From contig NZ_JARWPM010000274.1 in assembly GCF_029869215.1 (NCBI RefSeq), forward strand, positions 1 to 34,866: 34,866 bases of DNA. The letters run 5' to 3'. The notes below the pieces were generated by a model. It saw nothing but the letters and a program-made list of their open reading frames with translations. It did not search any database and was not told the DNA's origin. This stretch comes from Nocardia carnea (lineage in GTDB: Bacteria > Actinomycetota > Actinomycetes > Mycobacteriales > Mycobacteriaceae). Made by a program: the position numbers and the translations under genes. This document shows, in pieces, positions 1-7,913 of this stretch (position 1 is the stretch's first letter; every line of letters begins with the position of its first letter).

Positions 1-1
1 G

Positions 2-127
2 CTGGGGCTGGCCGGTATGCGCGAACGGGTGGCGGTACTCGGGGGAAGCCTGGAGGCGGGCCGCACCCAGGACGGCGCCTGGCGGGTGCATGCCCGGATC
101 CCGCTGACGTCACCGGATGCGGAATAA
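2..127 (+). CDS. Sensor histidine kinase, C-terminal fragment
   Basis: The window opens inside a gene; the last 41 codons are readable before the TAA at 125-127. The translation begins LGLAGMRERVAVLGG and ends in a short beta-rich stretch (WRVHARIPL). This is the G2-box end of a HATPase_c domain as found in DesK/NarL-type sensor kinases, where the glycines bind ATP. The gene is followed after 27 bases by a NarL-family response regulator, so the two probably form a cognate two-component pair in one transcript. The sensor domain lies outside the window, so the signal cannot be guessed. Confidence 0.8.
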   Translation: MGLAGMRERVAVLGGSLEAGRTQDGAWRVHARIPLTSPDAE

Positions 128-154
128 CGCGGCCCCGCCACTACATTGGAGGCC

Positions 155-814
155 GTGCCGATCACCGTGCTCGTTGTCGACGACCAGGAACTGATGCGTG
201 TAGGCCTGAAAATGGTGCTCGGCGCGCACGCCGATCTCGAGGTGGTCGGGGAGGCCGAGAACGGCGCTGCCGCGATCAGCAAGGCCGCGGAGCTGAAACC
301 GGACGTCGTGCTCATGGACGTGCGGATGCCGGTGGTCGACGGTGTCACCGCCACCGGCCGTATCCTCGAGGCCGGGCAGGGCACGCGGGTGCTGGTGATG
401 ACCACCTTCGACCTCGACGAACACGCACTGGGGGCGCTGCGCGCCGGCGCGAGCGGCTTCCTGCTCAAGGACACCCCGCCGGAGGATTTGATCTCCGCCA
501 TCCGTAGCGTCGCGGCGGGGGATGCCGTGGTGTCGCCGAAGGTCACCAAACGGCTGCTCGACCGCCTGATCGCCGAACAGCCCGCCCCCTCCCGCGACCC
601 CGCGGTCCTGGAGGTTCTCACCGCCCGCGAGCGGGAAGTGCTGGAGGAGATCGCGGCGGGCCGGTCGAACGCGGAGATCGCCGGTCGCCTCTACCTCTCC
701 GAAGCGACGGTCAAAACCCACGTCGGCCGGGTGCTGACCAAACTGGAACTCCGTGACCGGGTACAGGCGGTGGTGCTCGCCTACGAGACCGGGCTGGTGC
801 GGCCCGGCGGCTGA
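155..814 (+). CDS. NarL/FixJ-family two-component response regulator
   Basis: DNA-binding response regulator, about 219 residues, the normal length of the NarL family. The receiver domain fills residues 1-120: acidic pair D9/D10 (VVDDQE), phospho-acceptor D55 (VLMDVRMP), T83/T84 (VMTTFD) and the conserved lysine K105 (FLLKDTPP). A LuxR-type helix-turn-helix follows in the last 65 residues (LTAREREVL, SEATVKTHVGRVL). All catalytic receiver residues are present, so normal phosphorylation is expected. I prefer the GTG at 155, which gives MPITVLVVDDQE; an in-frame TTG at 146 would add three residues and neither start has a well-spaced ribosome site. It sits directly behind the kinase fragment. 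The target genes are unknown; fxsA is next but about 115 bases away. Confidence 0.9.
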   Translation: MPITVLVVDDQELMRVGLKMVLGAHADLEVVGEAENGAAAISKAAELKPDVVLMDVRMPVVDGVTATGRILEAGQGTRVLVMTTFDLDEHALGALRAGASGFLLKDTPPEDLISAIRSVAAGDAVVSPKVTKRLLDRLIAEQPAPSRDPAVLEVLTAREREVLEEIAAGRSNAEIAGRLYLSEATVKTHVGRVLTKLELRDRVQAVVLAYETGLVRPGG

Positions 815-930
815 CAGGAACCGAGCCGCGCAGCCCGGGTTCGGGACCGATCGGGCGGGGTGGCCGCGAGGCCGGGAGCAAAACGGACATCCCGCGCGTT
901 GTACGGGTAGTCCGACCGAAAGGTTCGCCC

Positions 931-1449
931 ATGCCCGTCCTCGGTTTCATCGTCTACCTGGTCATCGAGATCGCCACCTTCGCCGCCGCCGTCGCCTGGC
1001 TCGGTGCGGTACCCGCGATCCTGCTGCTCATCGCCAGCTCCGCCGCCGGCATGCTGCTGCTCGGCTCCCAGTGGCGCCGGGTGGGTGAACAGTTCCGTCG
1101 CGCCGCCCGCGCCGAGATCACCCCCGGTACGGCGGTGGCCGACGGCGCGCTGGTGGTTCTGGGCAGTGTGCTGATGTTCGTTCCCGGACTGGTTACTTCC
1201 GTGGTGGGCCTGCTCATGTTGCTTCCGCCGACCCGCGCGCTGTTCCGCCCAGTCCTGGCAGGGGTCGCGGCCCGCCGGGTCGCCAAAATCGCCGCGACCA
1301 TGCCGCGGCAGCAGGTGACGGTGGTGGACGCCGATATCGTCGACGGCGTCGTCGTAGACGAGTGGTACACCGACGAGCCCCGGCGTCCCGCGGTCGCGCT
1401 CGAGAAGCGCCCGGTGTCCGCCGAAGGCGCAGATCCCGGGTTCCGCTGA
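931..1449 (+). CDS. fxsA: FxsA family membrane protein
   Basis: Integral inner-membrane protein of 172 residues. FxsA was named for relieving phage T7 exclusion by F plasmids when overproduced in E. coli; its normal role is unclear. Visible features are two N-terminal hydrophobic segments (about residues 3-24 and 26-45), then a polar stretch, then a hydrophobic hairpin carrying the family signature VLMFVPGLVTSVVGLLMLLPPTR (about 85-110), and a charged cytoplasmic tail. The length fits actinobacterial FxsA. An ATG at 931 preceded by GAAAGG decides the start. As I recall, a homologue lies close to ppm1/lnt and rbpA in M. tuberculosis (Rv2053c), and here fxsA, lnt and rbpA are again in one stretch, so the neighbourhood looks ancestral. 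Confidence 0.87.
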   Translation: MPVLGFIVYLVIEIATFAAAVAWLGAVPAILLLIASSAAGMLLLGSQWRRVGEQFRRAARAEITPGTAVADGALVVLGSVLMFVPGLVTSVVGLLMLLPPTRALFRPVLAGVAARRVAKIAATMPRQQVTVVDADIVDGVVVDEWYTDEPRRPAVALEKRPVSAEGADPGFR

Positions 1450-1458
1450 TCCGCCGCT

Positions 1459-1629
1459 CCGGTTCCTCAGCGCGTCCTCGGCCCGCACAACGTCCCGATC
1501 GTCACCGATCCCGCCGGTGTCCGACGCCGACCGGAACATATCCAGGGATGCGTGGACCTCGAGGTTCTCGACCGCTGGTTCGACCGGGCCATCACAGCGG
1601 CGGACATCGACGAGGTCTTCGCCGACTGA
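1459..1629 (+). pseudogene. Remnant of Rpn/transposase-like protein C-terminus
   Basis: Reading on in the frame of fxsA past its stop gives an open stretch ending at TGA 1627-1629. It reads about RVLGPHNVPIVTD..., then HIQGCVDLEVLDRWFDRAI, then TAADIDEVFAD. The pattern (V-L-x3-x-I-x-V, R/H-I-x2-C-x-D-x-x-x-L-x-x-W-x-x-R-A-x-T-A, V-F-A) resembles the C-terminal tail of actinobacterial Rpn-type PD-(D/E)XK nuclease/transposase-like proteins. There is no start codon context, no catalytic domain and no ribosome site, so I read it as a decayed fragment. It was recognised by eye only; chance similarity is possible. Confidence 0.45.
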
Positions 1630-1671
1630 CAGAGGCGACCGGTCTCGGTGCCCTGATCGACCCGTGGCGCC

Positions 1672-2226
1672 TCAGCGGTCGTCGGCCAGGCGGTACTCGC
1701 CGCGTTCGAGTCTGTCGATAACGCCGGACGTCCAGCCGGTGAGGTTGTCGAAGACCCCGCTCCACAATTCGAGCAGGTCGGGGAAGTGCGGGGGTTCGTG
1801 GCGGCCGGGGAAGTCGGCGGTCATGGCGAGCAGATCGGTGCGGATGGCGGCGCTGCGGGCGCGTTGTTCTCGGAGTTTCGCGATGACCTCGGCGCGGGGG
1901 AGGGTGTCCATGAAGGCGATGCCGGCGCCTAGTTCTTCCATGTCCGGGCTGGTGAGGGCGGTGTCGAGGCGTTCGAAGAATTCGGTTTCGCCCGCGGGGG
2001 TGAGTTCGAAGAGGGTGCGGCCGGGGCCGCGGTTGCCGCCTTCGGTGCCGAGGGTATGGAGTTTGCCTTCCTGGGTGAGCTGCTTGATGGCGTGATAGAT
2101 GGAGCCCGGCTGCACGTTGGTCCAGGTGTCGGCGCGCCAGGACAGGAGTTCCCGACGCACCGCGTAGCCGTGGGTCGGCTGGTGCCGACGCGTCACCCCC
2201 AGAACCAGTAGCCGTACCGCGGACAT
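1672..2226 (-). CDS. PadR family transcriptional regulator
   Basis: Winged-helix repressor of 184 residues. The N-terminal 85 residues show the PadR DNA-binding fold: VLGVTRRHQPTHGYAVRREL, then the conserved GSIYHAIKQLTQEGKL recognition region, then RTLFELTPAGETEF for the wing. The remaining 100 residues form the helical Vir_act_alpha_C-like dimerisation part (FMDTLPRAEVIAKLREQRAR). AAGGAG sits seven bases upstream of the ATG. It is divergent from a VOC-domain protein gene, and the 100-base gap holds two matching palindromes that overlap both presumed promoters, so it probably represses itself and its neighbour. PadR proteins usually respond to small aromatic or drug-like ligands; the ligand here is unknown. 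Confidence 0.9.
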   Translation of the reverse strand: MSAVRLLVLGVTRRHQPTHGYAVRRELLSWRADTWTNVQPGSIYHAIKQLTQEGKLHTLGTEGGNRGPGRTLFELTPAGETEFFERLDTALTSPDMEELGAGIAFMDTLPRAEVIAKLREQRARSAAIRTDLLAMTADFPGRHEPPHFPDLLELWSGVFDNLTGWTSGVIDRLERGEYRLADDR

Positions 2227-2247
2227 CGCGCTCCTTCCGTCATCGGA

Positions 2248-2253
2248 ACAGTA
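2248..2253 (-). promoter_or_regulatory. Candidate -10 box of the padR-type gene
   Basis: On the minus strand TACTGT fits the actinobacterial TANNNT -10 and lies 22 bases upstream of the ATG. The -35 position is poor (CCAGTC). The palindrome at 2257-2272 falls in the spacer, which would let the regulator block its own transcription. Confidence 0.4.
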
Positions 2254-2256
2254 CGG

Positions 2257-2272
2257 TAATCAAATTTGACGA
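2257..2272. promoter_or_regulatory. Palindromic operator copy 1 (PadR regulator)
   Basis: TAATCAAATTTGACGA, with core TCAA-N2-TTGA. It overlaps the -35 (TTGACG) of the VOC gene and the spacer of the divergent PadR gene. A second copy with the same core and flanks (TA-N-TCAA-N2-TTGA-N2-A) lies at 2298-2313, centre to centre 41 bases away, about four helical turns, so dimers would bind on one DNA face. The repetition of the site is seen in the sequence; assignment to the PadR protein is inference. Confidence 0.55.
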
Positions 2273-2294
2273 CTGGGCGGGCCGTGGTTAGGTT
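2266..2294 (+). promoter_or_regulatory. Promoter of the VOC-protein gene
   Basis: TTGACG (2266-2271), a 17-base spacer, then TAGGTT (2289-2294): a good SigA-type promoter reading toward the VOC gene. The expected start site, near 2301, lies inside operator copy 2, and the -35 overlaps operator copy 1, the classical arrangement for steric repression. Confidence 0.6.
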
Positions 2295-2297
2295 CGG

Positions 2298-2313
2298 TAG
2301 TCAAGGTTGATTA
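2298..2313. promoter_or_regulatory. Palindromic operator copy 2 (PadR regulator)
   Basis: TAGTCAAGGTTGATTA, core TCAA-N2-TTGA with matching TA/TA outer pairs. It covers the predicted transcription start of the VOC gene and ends three bases before its ribosome site (GGAGG, 2316-2320). Confidence 0.55.
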
Positions 2314-2327
2314 TTGGAGGCTTCCAC

Positions 2328-3059
2328 ATGGGTGATACCGCGGTTCCCGTACTGTCCACCTGCGATCTGGCCCGCACGCTGGAGTTCTGGCGCACGCTCG
2401 GGTACACGGTCACACACGAACAGCACAAGCCCTACGTCTACGGGTCGTTGCGCGCGCACGACTGCGAGATCCACTACTACGGGGCGTCGGCCGGCGAGAA
2501 CGAACGGAAGGCGCAGGAAACGGCCGGATGCCTGATCATGGTCGACGATGTGGCGGGCCGGCACCGCGAATTCACCGCGGCGCTGCGGGATCGGTACGGC
2601 AAGATGCCGGCGAAGGGATCCGCGCGGATCACCCGCTTCCGGCCGGGACAGACACGGTTCAGCGCCGTCGACCCGGACGGCAACTGGATAACCTATATCC
2701 AGGTGGATGAGCCGGAGGATGCCGCCGAGTACGGCGGCGCGGCCGAACTGTCCGGATTGGCCAAGGTGCTCGACAATGCCCGCATCCTGCGGGACTTCAA
2801 GGTCGACGACAAGGCCGCGGAACGGGCGATCGAGGCCGGTCTGCGGCGGCACGGGGCCGAGGCGAGCCGGGTCGATCTGGCCCGGGCGTACGCCGCCCTC
2901 GCGGAAATCGCGGTAGCGCTGGAGAATCCGGCCAAGGCCGAGGAGCGACGGGCCGATCTGGCCGGACTGGCACTGACGGAACCGGAGCGGGCCGAACTCG
3001 CCACCGAATTCGCTGCCGCCGACGACCTCGCTGCCTGGCTGGAACCAGGCCGGAGCTGA
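2328..3059 (+). CDS. VOC-domain (glyoxalase/bleomycin-resistance-like) protein
   Basis: 243 residues. The first 125 form a vicinal-oxygen-chelate domain: VPVLSTCDLARTLEFWRTLGY at the start, DCEIHYYG in the middle and FSAVDPDGNWITYIQ at the end, as in bleomycin-binding and fosfomycin/glyoxalase relatives. The C-terminal 110 residues are a charged all-helical extension (LARAYAALAEIAVALENPAKA), an unusual addition for this family. The start is the ATG at 2328 behind GGAGG at a 7-base spacing; an upstream TTG at 2307 lies inside the operator and is rejected. Its position opposite a PadR gene with shared operators suggests a drug- or aromatic-compound-induced binding/detoxification protein. The substrate is not predictable. 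Confidence 0.85.
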   Translation: MGDTAVPVLSTCDLARTLEFWRTLGYTVTHEQHKPYVYGSLRAHDCEIHYYGASAGENERKAQETAGCLIMVDDVAGRHREFTAALRDRYGKMPAKGSARITRFRPGQTRFSAVDPDGNWITYIQVDEPEDAAEYGGAAELSGLAKVLDNARILRDFKVDDKAAERAIEAGLRRHGAEASRVDLARAYAALAEIAVALENPAKAEERRADLAGLALTEPERAELATEFAAADDLAAWLEPGRS

Positions 3060-3421
3060 CCACGGTCCGTCATCTCCACTGCGCCCAAGCGGTCGTGCAA
3101 CTCGTCAGGGGCCTGCGCCGGACACGAGCAGGTGCGCAAGCGCTGACTCCCGGGATCTCCGGTCGCGGCACCTTCTCGCGCACCAGCGGCGGTGCCCGGC
3201 CTCCGCTTCGTCACCGCAGCATCCGGCGCGACTCAGCTCCGGCCGATTTCGCGAGGCACATGCCCCGGCGGGCCGCGCAACGGAATCGGCCGAAGCCGTC
3301 GAACTCGCGGATCGCTGTAGAGTTCGGTATCGGCCTGCTGCGAAGCCGGTCTGCGGATCTTCGAAGGAGCGGCTGCGGCGCCGGCTTTCCATGGAGTTGC
3401 CGCGGTGCGCTCGGTCTCGGG
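3060..3421. other. Intergenic region without recognised gene
   Basis: 362 bases between the 3' ends of two convergent genes. Reading frames on both strands are open in places, but the translations are arginine/alanine-rich shadow-type protein without a recognisable domain or a usable ribosome site. No clear terminator hairpin with a T-tract was seen. Possibly decayed DNA. Confidence 0.5.
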
Positions 3422-3820
3422 TTACCCGGCGGCGGGTTCTGTCCGCAAGGTGAGCTCGATGCCGACGGTGCCCTTCTTCCCGCGGCGCAGGATACTGCCG
3501 AAAACGACCAGCGGACCCGAGAGCTTGTACTTGCGCCGGATCAGTTTGCGCACGTGATCGCTGCCGTGCTCGTCGAGGACGCGGCCGGTGCCGTGCACGA
3601 CCTCACCGCGCGGATTGCCCTTGTAATCGCAGGGCTGCAGCGTGACCTCGGGGTTGCGGCGCAGGCGTTTGACCTTCCAGGAGTCGGTGACGGTCCAGAC
3701 GTACAGCTTGCCTTCTTCGGCGACCGCCCACAGCGGGGTCGGTACGGGGGTGCCGTCCTTGCGGAACGTGGTGAGCAGGACATAGTCGGCGGTGCCGACC
3801 GCACCGAGCGTGTTGGTCAT
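3422..3820 (-). CDS. PPOX-class F420-dependent oxidoreductase (Rv2061 type)
   Basis: 132 residues, a single split-beta-barrel flavin/deazaflavin-binding domain, normal for the family. Sequence marks are YVLLTTFRKDGTPVPTPLWAV (strands 1-2), WTVTDSWKVKRLRRNPEVTLQPCD (cofactor phosphate-binding region) and GNPRGEVVHGTGRVL, followed by the basic C-terminal segment RKLIRRKY. It matches my memory of the mycobacterial Rv2061c-type PPOX proteins, thought to use F420 rather than FMN. The start is the ATG at 3820; longer upstream frames run into the amidohydrolase promoter region and are rejected. It is cytoplasmic and the substrate is unknown. It is divergent from the amidohydrolase gene, 95 bases apart. 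Confidence 0.87.
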   Translation of the reverse strand: MTNTLGAVGTADYVLLTTFRKDGTPVPTPLWAVAEEGKLYVWTVTDSWKVKRLRRNPEVTLQPCDYKGNPRGEVVHGTGRVLDEHGSDHVRKLIRRKYKLSGPLVVFGSILRRGKKGTVGIELTLRTEPAAG

Positions 3821-3915
3821 GTACGCAGCGTAATTCGGTATCCGGTCGCGGGCGGCGTGAGCACGGGTGCGACCGGTCGCACGGGGCGCGGACCGGTGCG
3901 GCACACTGGTCCACC

Positions 3916-5514
3916 GTGAGTACGCAGCTGCTGGTCGGAGGTCGGATCTACAGTGCGAGCGCACCCGATGCCACGGCGCTCGCGGTCACCGACGGGGTGG
4001 TGGTGTGGCTCGGCGCCGACCATGTGGGGCGCGCACTGCATCCCGGCGCCGAGGTGATCGACCTCGACGGTGCGCTCGTGACACCGGCTTTCGTAGAACC
4101 GCACCTGCACACCACGGCGTACGGACTGCAGCGGTCGGGCCTGGACCTGTCGGCGGCGAAGTCTCTCGCGCACTGCCTGGAACTGGTGGCGAACTTCGCC
4201 GCGGACCGGACCGACGGGGTGATCCTCGCCGACGGCTGGGACGAAACGCGCTGGCCGGAAGGCCGGCCACCCACGGTCGCGGAGATCGATGCGGCCGTGC
4301 CGCGGGGCCGGCCGGTGTATCTGGCGCGGGTCGACAGTCATTCGGCGGTGACGTCCTCCGCGCTGCTCGACACCGTCGCGGGGTTGGCGAACACGGCGGG
4401 GTACCGAGCCGGTGAACCGGTCCGCGCGGACGCCCACCACCTGGTGCGATCGGCGGCGCGCGCGCTGCTCACCCGGGAGCAGCGGGATGCGGCGCGGCGG
4501 ACGGCGCTGGATCTCGCGGCCGCGCGCGGGGTGGTCGCGGTACACGAATGCGCCGGCCCCGATATAGAAGGAGAGGCCGATCTGCGGGAACTGCTCGCCT
4601 TCGATCACGGCGTGCAGGTGCGGGCCTACTGGGGGCAGGCCGTGCGGACCGCCGACGAGGCGCGCGAGCTGCTGCACGATCTCGGCGCCCACGGTCTGGC
4701 GGGCGATCTTTTCGTCGACGGGTCGCTCGGATCGCATACTGCCTGGCTGCGCGACTCCTACGCGGACGATGCCGGAACCGGTGTCGCCTATCTGGAGGCC
4801 GCGCAGATCGCGGACCATGTGCGCGCCTGCACCCGGGCGGGTGTCCAGGCCGGGTTCCACGCCATCGGCGATGCCGCCATGGACGCGGTCGTCGCCGGGA
4901 TCGGGCAGGTCGTCGACGAACTCGGCGGCCCCGCCGTCGCGGCCTGCGGGCATCGCGTAGAACACGCCGAACTGCTGGACAGTTCCCATATCGATGCGCT
5001 CGGCCGCTGGGGGATCATCGCCAGCGTGCAGCCCGCGTTCGATCGCGAATGGGGCGGGTCCGACGGTATGTATGCCGAACGTCTCGGCGCATCCCGGGCC
5101 GCCGCCCTGAACCCGTGGGCCGCCATGGCCGCGGCCGGGGTTTCGCTGGCCATCGGTTCGGACGCCCCGGTCACCTCGCTCGACCCGTGGGCGGCGGTCC
5201 GGGCCGCAGTGCACCACCGCACGCCCGGGCACGGCCTCTCGCCGCGCGCAGCCTTCGCCGCGGCAACCCGGGGTGCGTGGCGGGCCGGCGGCGTCCGTGA
5301 CGGTGTGGCGGGCACGCTGGTACCCGGTGCGCCCGCCTCGTACGCGGTATGGGAAGCCGAGGACCTCGTAGTGACCGCACCCACGGATTCGGTGCAGCGC
5401 TGGTCCACCGATCCGCGCTCGCGGGTGCCGGGCCTGCCACCGCTTACCCCCGATGCCGAACTCCCGCGCTGCCTGCGGACCGTGCACCGGGGGACGACGA
5501 TCTACACCGGGTGA
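3916..5514 (+). CDS. Amidohydrolase family 3 (YtcJ-like) metal-dependent hydrolase
   Basis: 532 residues, typical of the YtcJ/amidohydrolase-3 group that hydrolyses amide-type bonds with a binuclear metal site. Order of motifs: N-terminal beta-sandwich (LLVGGRIYSA, GALVTPAFVEPHLH with metal ligands H63 and H65), a DGWDE segment near residue 105, FVDGSLGSHTAWL near 270, FHAIGDAAMDAV (metal histidine) near 315, GHRVEHAELLD near 345, and the catalytic aspartate in AIGSDAPVTSLDPW near 415. All expected ligands are visible, so the enzyme looks active. The start is GTG 3916; no strong ribosome site precedes it. Such proteins often act on N-acyl, formamide or hydantoin-like substrates, but the natural substrate cannot be read from sequence. 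Confidence 0.88.
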   Translation: MSTQLLVGGRIYSASAPDATALAVTDGVVVWLGADHVGRALHPGAEVIDLDGALVTPAFVEPHLHTTAYGLQRSGLDLSAAKSLAHCLELVANFAADRTDGVILADGWDETRWPEGRPPTVAEIDAAVPRGRPVYLARVDSHSAVTSSALLDTVAGLANTAGYRAGEPVRADAHHLVRSAARALLTREQRDAARRTALDLAAARGVVAVHECAGPDIEGEADLRELLAFDHGVQVRAYWGQAVRTADEARELLHDLGAHGLAGDLFVDGSLGSHTAWLRDSYADDAGTGVAYLEAAQIADHVRACTRAGVQAGFHAIGDAAMDAVVAGIGQVVDELGGPAVAACGHRVEHAELLDSSHIDALGRWGIIASVQPAFDREWGGSDGMYAERLGASRAAALNPWAAMAAAGVSLAIGSDAPVTSLDPWAAVRAAVHHRTPGHGLSPRAAFAAATRGAWRAGGVRDGVAGTLVPGAPASYAVWEAEDLVVTAPTDSVQRWSTDPRSRVPGLPPLTPDAELPRCLRTVHRGTTIYTG

Positions 5515-5893
5515 CGAGCGCGCGTACGCGGCCCGGTACCCGCGGTGCCGAACGAAGCCGCGGCGTGGTCTGTGCAGGTCCAGGTGGACGAGGCGCCGGC
5601 GCGTCGACGGACCGGACCGTCCCGTTCGGAACGCCGCGATGATTTCCGGATGAGGATGCGATGACATCGACCGGCCGGGCGCCGGGGTCGGTGCGGGCCC
5701 GGTTGTAGTGCGCGGATGCCGCCCCTGGACGGTCGCTCACCTTTGCGGATAGTGCCACGGGGAGCGAATCGGACAGGATCCGGCTGACGGGGAGTGGGGA
5801 CCGGGACGCCGGGTCACCGGTCCGGGGCCGGCCGTATCCGGCCTGCGACGGGGCGGGAACGACGGCGGACCGCGGGAACGACAGGATGTAGGT
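5515..5893. other. Intergenic region without recognised gene
   Basis: 379 bases between the amidohydrolase and lnt. It contains GC-rich short inverted repeats, for example around 5815-5845 (GGTCACCGGTCC and GGCCGGCCGTATCCGGCC), but no convincing open frame, promoter or T-tailed terminator. Confidence 0.45.
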
Positions 5894-7539
5894 GTGGAAC
5901 AGGGTGACAGGACGGTGAACCGGTGGGCCGAGCAGTTGGGCCGGTATCCCGCGGCGGTGCGATCGCTCGGTGCGGTCGTCTCGGGGCTGCTGCTGTTCGG
6001 CAGCTTCCCGCCGCGGCCGTGGTGGTTCCTCGCGCCCCTGGGTATCGCACTGCTGACCCTGGTACTGCGCAGTGGGACCGGCCTGCGGTCCGGATTCGGT
6101 TACGGCTTCCTCGCCGGGCTCGCGTTCTTCCTGCCGCTGCTGCCGTGGACCGGGATCTATGTGGGGCCCGTGCCGTGGATCGCGCTGTCCACGGCGTGCT
6201 CGGTGTACGTGGGCCTGTTCGGGGTACTGGCGCGGCTCCTCGGCCGGCTCCCGGGCTGGCCCGTGTGGTTCGCGCTGGCCTGGACCGCGGCGGAATGGGG
6301 TAGGTCCGGTTTCCCGTTCGGTGGATTTCCGTGGGGGCGGCTGGCGTTCGGTCAGGCGGACGGATGGTTCCTGCCGGTGGCGATGCTGGGCGGGGCGCCG
6401 CTGGTGAGTTTCGCCGTCGCGCTCACCGGTTCCTGCGCCGCGGCAGTCCTCCTGGCGGTCCGTCGCGAACTCCTCGGTGACCATGGGCCGGAGAGAACTC
6501 CCGCGGCGGGGGGGGGGCGGGGGGGGGGGGCCCCCCGGCGCGCCCCCCCGCGCTGACCTGTCTGCTGCTGCCGTTGGCCGGGCTGGGCCTGCGGGCGGCG
6601 CTGCCCGACCCCGGGGCGGGCGACAGCACGATCACCGTCGCGGCGATCCAGGGCAGCGTGCCCCGCCTGGGCCTGGATTTCAATGCTCAGCGCCGGGCCG
6701 TGCTCGACAATCATGTCCGCCGGACCGGACAACTGGCCGATGAGGTGGCTGCCGGTCGGTTTCCGGCCCCGGATGTGGTCGTCTGGCCGGAAAACTCCTC
6801 TGATATCGACCCGTTGCGCAATCCGGACGCCGCTGCGCTCATTTCCGAGGCGGCCCGCCGGATCTCGGCGCCGATTCTGGTGGGAGCGGTGCTGGTGAAC
6901 GGCGACCGCACCACGACGAATTCGGTCATGGTCTGGACCGCAGAAGGTGCTACGGGGGAGCGCCACGACAAAAAAATAGTACAACCCTTCGGCGAATACC
7001 TTCCCATGCGCGGATTCTTCCGGCTCTTTTCCGACTATGCCGACCGGGCCGGTTACTTCGTGCCGGGTCACGGTGACGGAACAATTCGGGCTTCAGGTAC
7101 GGAAATAGGGATAGCAACCTGTTATGAGGTCGCTTTCGACCGGGCTTTCCGTGATTCGCTACGGTCCGGTGCGCAATTGCTGGCGGTGCCGACGAATAAC
7201 GCGACTTTCGGTGACAGTGAAATGACTTACCAGCAGCTGGCGATGTCCAGGGTGCGGGCGGTCGAACACGGCCGGTCGCTGATCGTCGCCGCGACCTCGG
7301 GCGTCAGCGCGATCATCGCCGCCGACGGCGGCGTCCGGCAGGAAAGCGCGCTGTTCCGGCCGGAAGCCCTGGTCGCGGAGGTGCCGCTGCGGTCGGCGAC
7401 CACCCCGGCGACGGCTCTCGGCCCGTGGCCGGAACTCGCCGCCGTGCTCGTGACGGCGGTGGGGGTGATCGTCGCGGTGGTCCGCCGGCGGGCGGATCGG
7501 CGGTTGCCCGACAGCGTCGGATCGGCTTCGCTCGGCTGA
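5894..7539 (+). CDS. lnt: Apolipoprotein N-acyltransferase Lnt, frame broken by poly-G tract
   Basis: Membrane enzyme that N-acylates the N-terminal cysteine of lipoproteins. The 5' part (5894 to about 6507) encodes the multi-helix N-terminal membrane domain, including FLAPLGIALLTL, GFLAGLAFFLPLLPW and WTAAEWGRSGFPFGGFPWG. After the G/C tract the frame resumes near 6550 (ALTCLLLPLAGLGLRA, last N-terminal helix) and runs through a complete nitrilase domain to a C-terminal helix. The catalytic triad is present: Glu in VVVWPENSS (codon 6790), Lys in HDKKIVQPFGEY (codon 6970) and Cys in IGIATCYEVAF (codon 7120). The two halves together have Lnt's full length, so the gene is probably intact and the break is a base-calling error. 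Unlike mycobacterial Ppm1 no mannosyltransferase domain is fused, and no ppm1 follows. Confidence 0.85.
6508..6547. other. Poly-G/poly-C low-confidence tract inside lnt
   Basis: Runs of about 10 and 12 G separated by single C, then six and seven C. The translated product (GGGRGGG..., RRAPP) has no place in an Lnt membrane helix, and the reading frame differs on the two sides. Together with the similar tract at 34573-34720 this looks like dark-cycle G calls or homopolymer error, not biology. Confidence 0.75.
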
Positions 7540-7913
7540 CCGTGCAGCGGGTTCACCGCCGTCGGCAGCGGGTTTGCCGATACTTCGCCGGCCATCGATG
7601 CAGTAACCGTAAGTGACCGGTTTATTTTTTGCCCGAGGAGGGTAAACAGACTTGCTCTTGATGCGTAGTATCTAGGCAACGCCCGGGCCGCCGGGTAAGA
7701 AGTGAGGCGAGATTCCGCCTCGAAGCGTATGACTGCGCCGGAATTCGGACACCGTGGTCCGAAAGCTGCTCCGGCTCCAGGTAACCATTCGGTTTCGACT
7801 GCCAATCCATTCAAGGTGACGCTCCGAATAACCAGTCGTGAATCACACCCACGACCGGTATCGATCGGCCGTGGGCTGTTCGGGGAGTGTCGAGCTGTAG
7901 AACGGAGTGATTG
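7540..7913. other. NRPS upstream region
   Basis: 374 bases with lower GC around 7605-7680. It contains a possible terminator for lnt (7605-7630) and presumably the NRPS promoter, but no SigA pair with proper spacing stood out (TTGCCC 7629 and TTGCTC 7652 lack a well-placed -10). I saw no IdeR-type iron box (TTAGGTTAGSCTAACCTAA-like) here. No ppm1 remnant or other gene is visible. Confidence 0.5.
7605..7630 (+). terminator. Weak intrinsic terminator after lnt
   Basis: AACCG (7605-7609), an 8-base loop, CGGTT (7618-7622), followed directly by a T-rich tail ending TTTTTT at 7630. The stem is only five base pairs, but the T-tail is rare in this GC-rich window and the site lies 65 bases after the lnt stop. 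Confidence 0.4.

Noticed and set aside
2281..2300. IdeR iron box half-site TTAGGTT before the VOC gene
   Set aside because: Only one half is present and it coincides with the -10 TAGGTT; the other half-site is missing.
3095..3919. Plus-strand open frame across the intergenic region and the PPOX gene
   Set aside because: It has no recognisable domain and lies antisense to a clear PPOX protein.
7540..7913. Iron-regulated siderophore promoter for the NRPS
   Set aside because: The EntF-like first module suggested it, but no IdeR-type palindrome is visible, so a siderophore role is left open.
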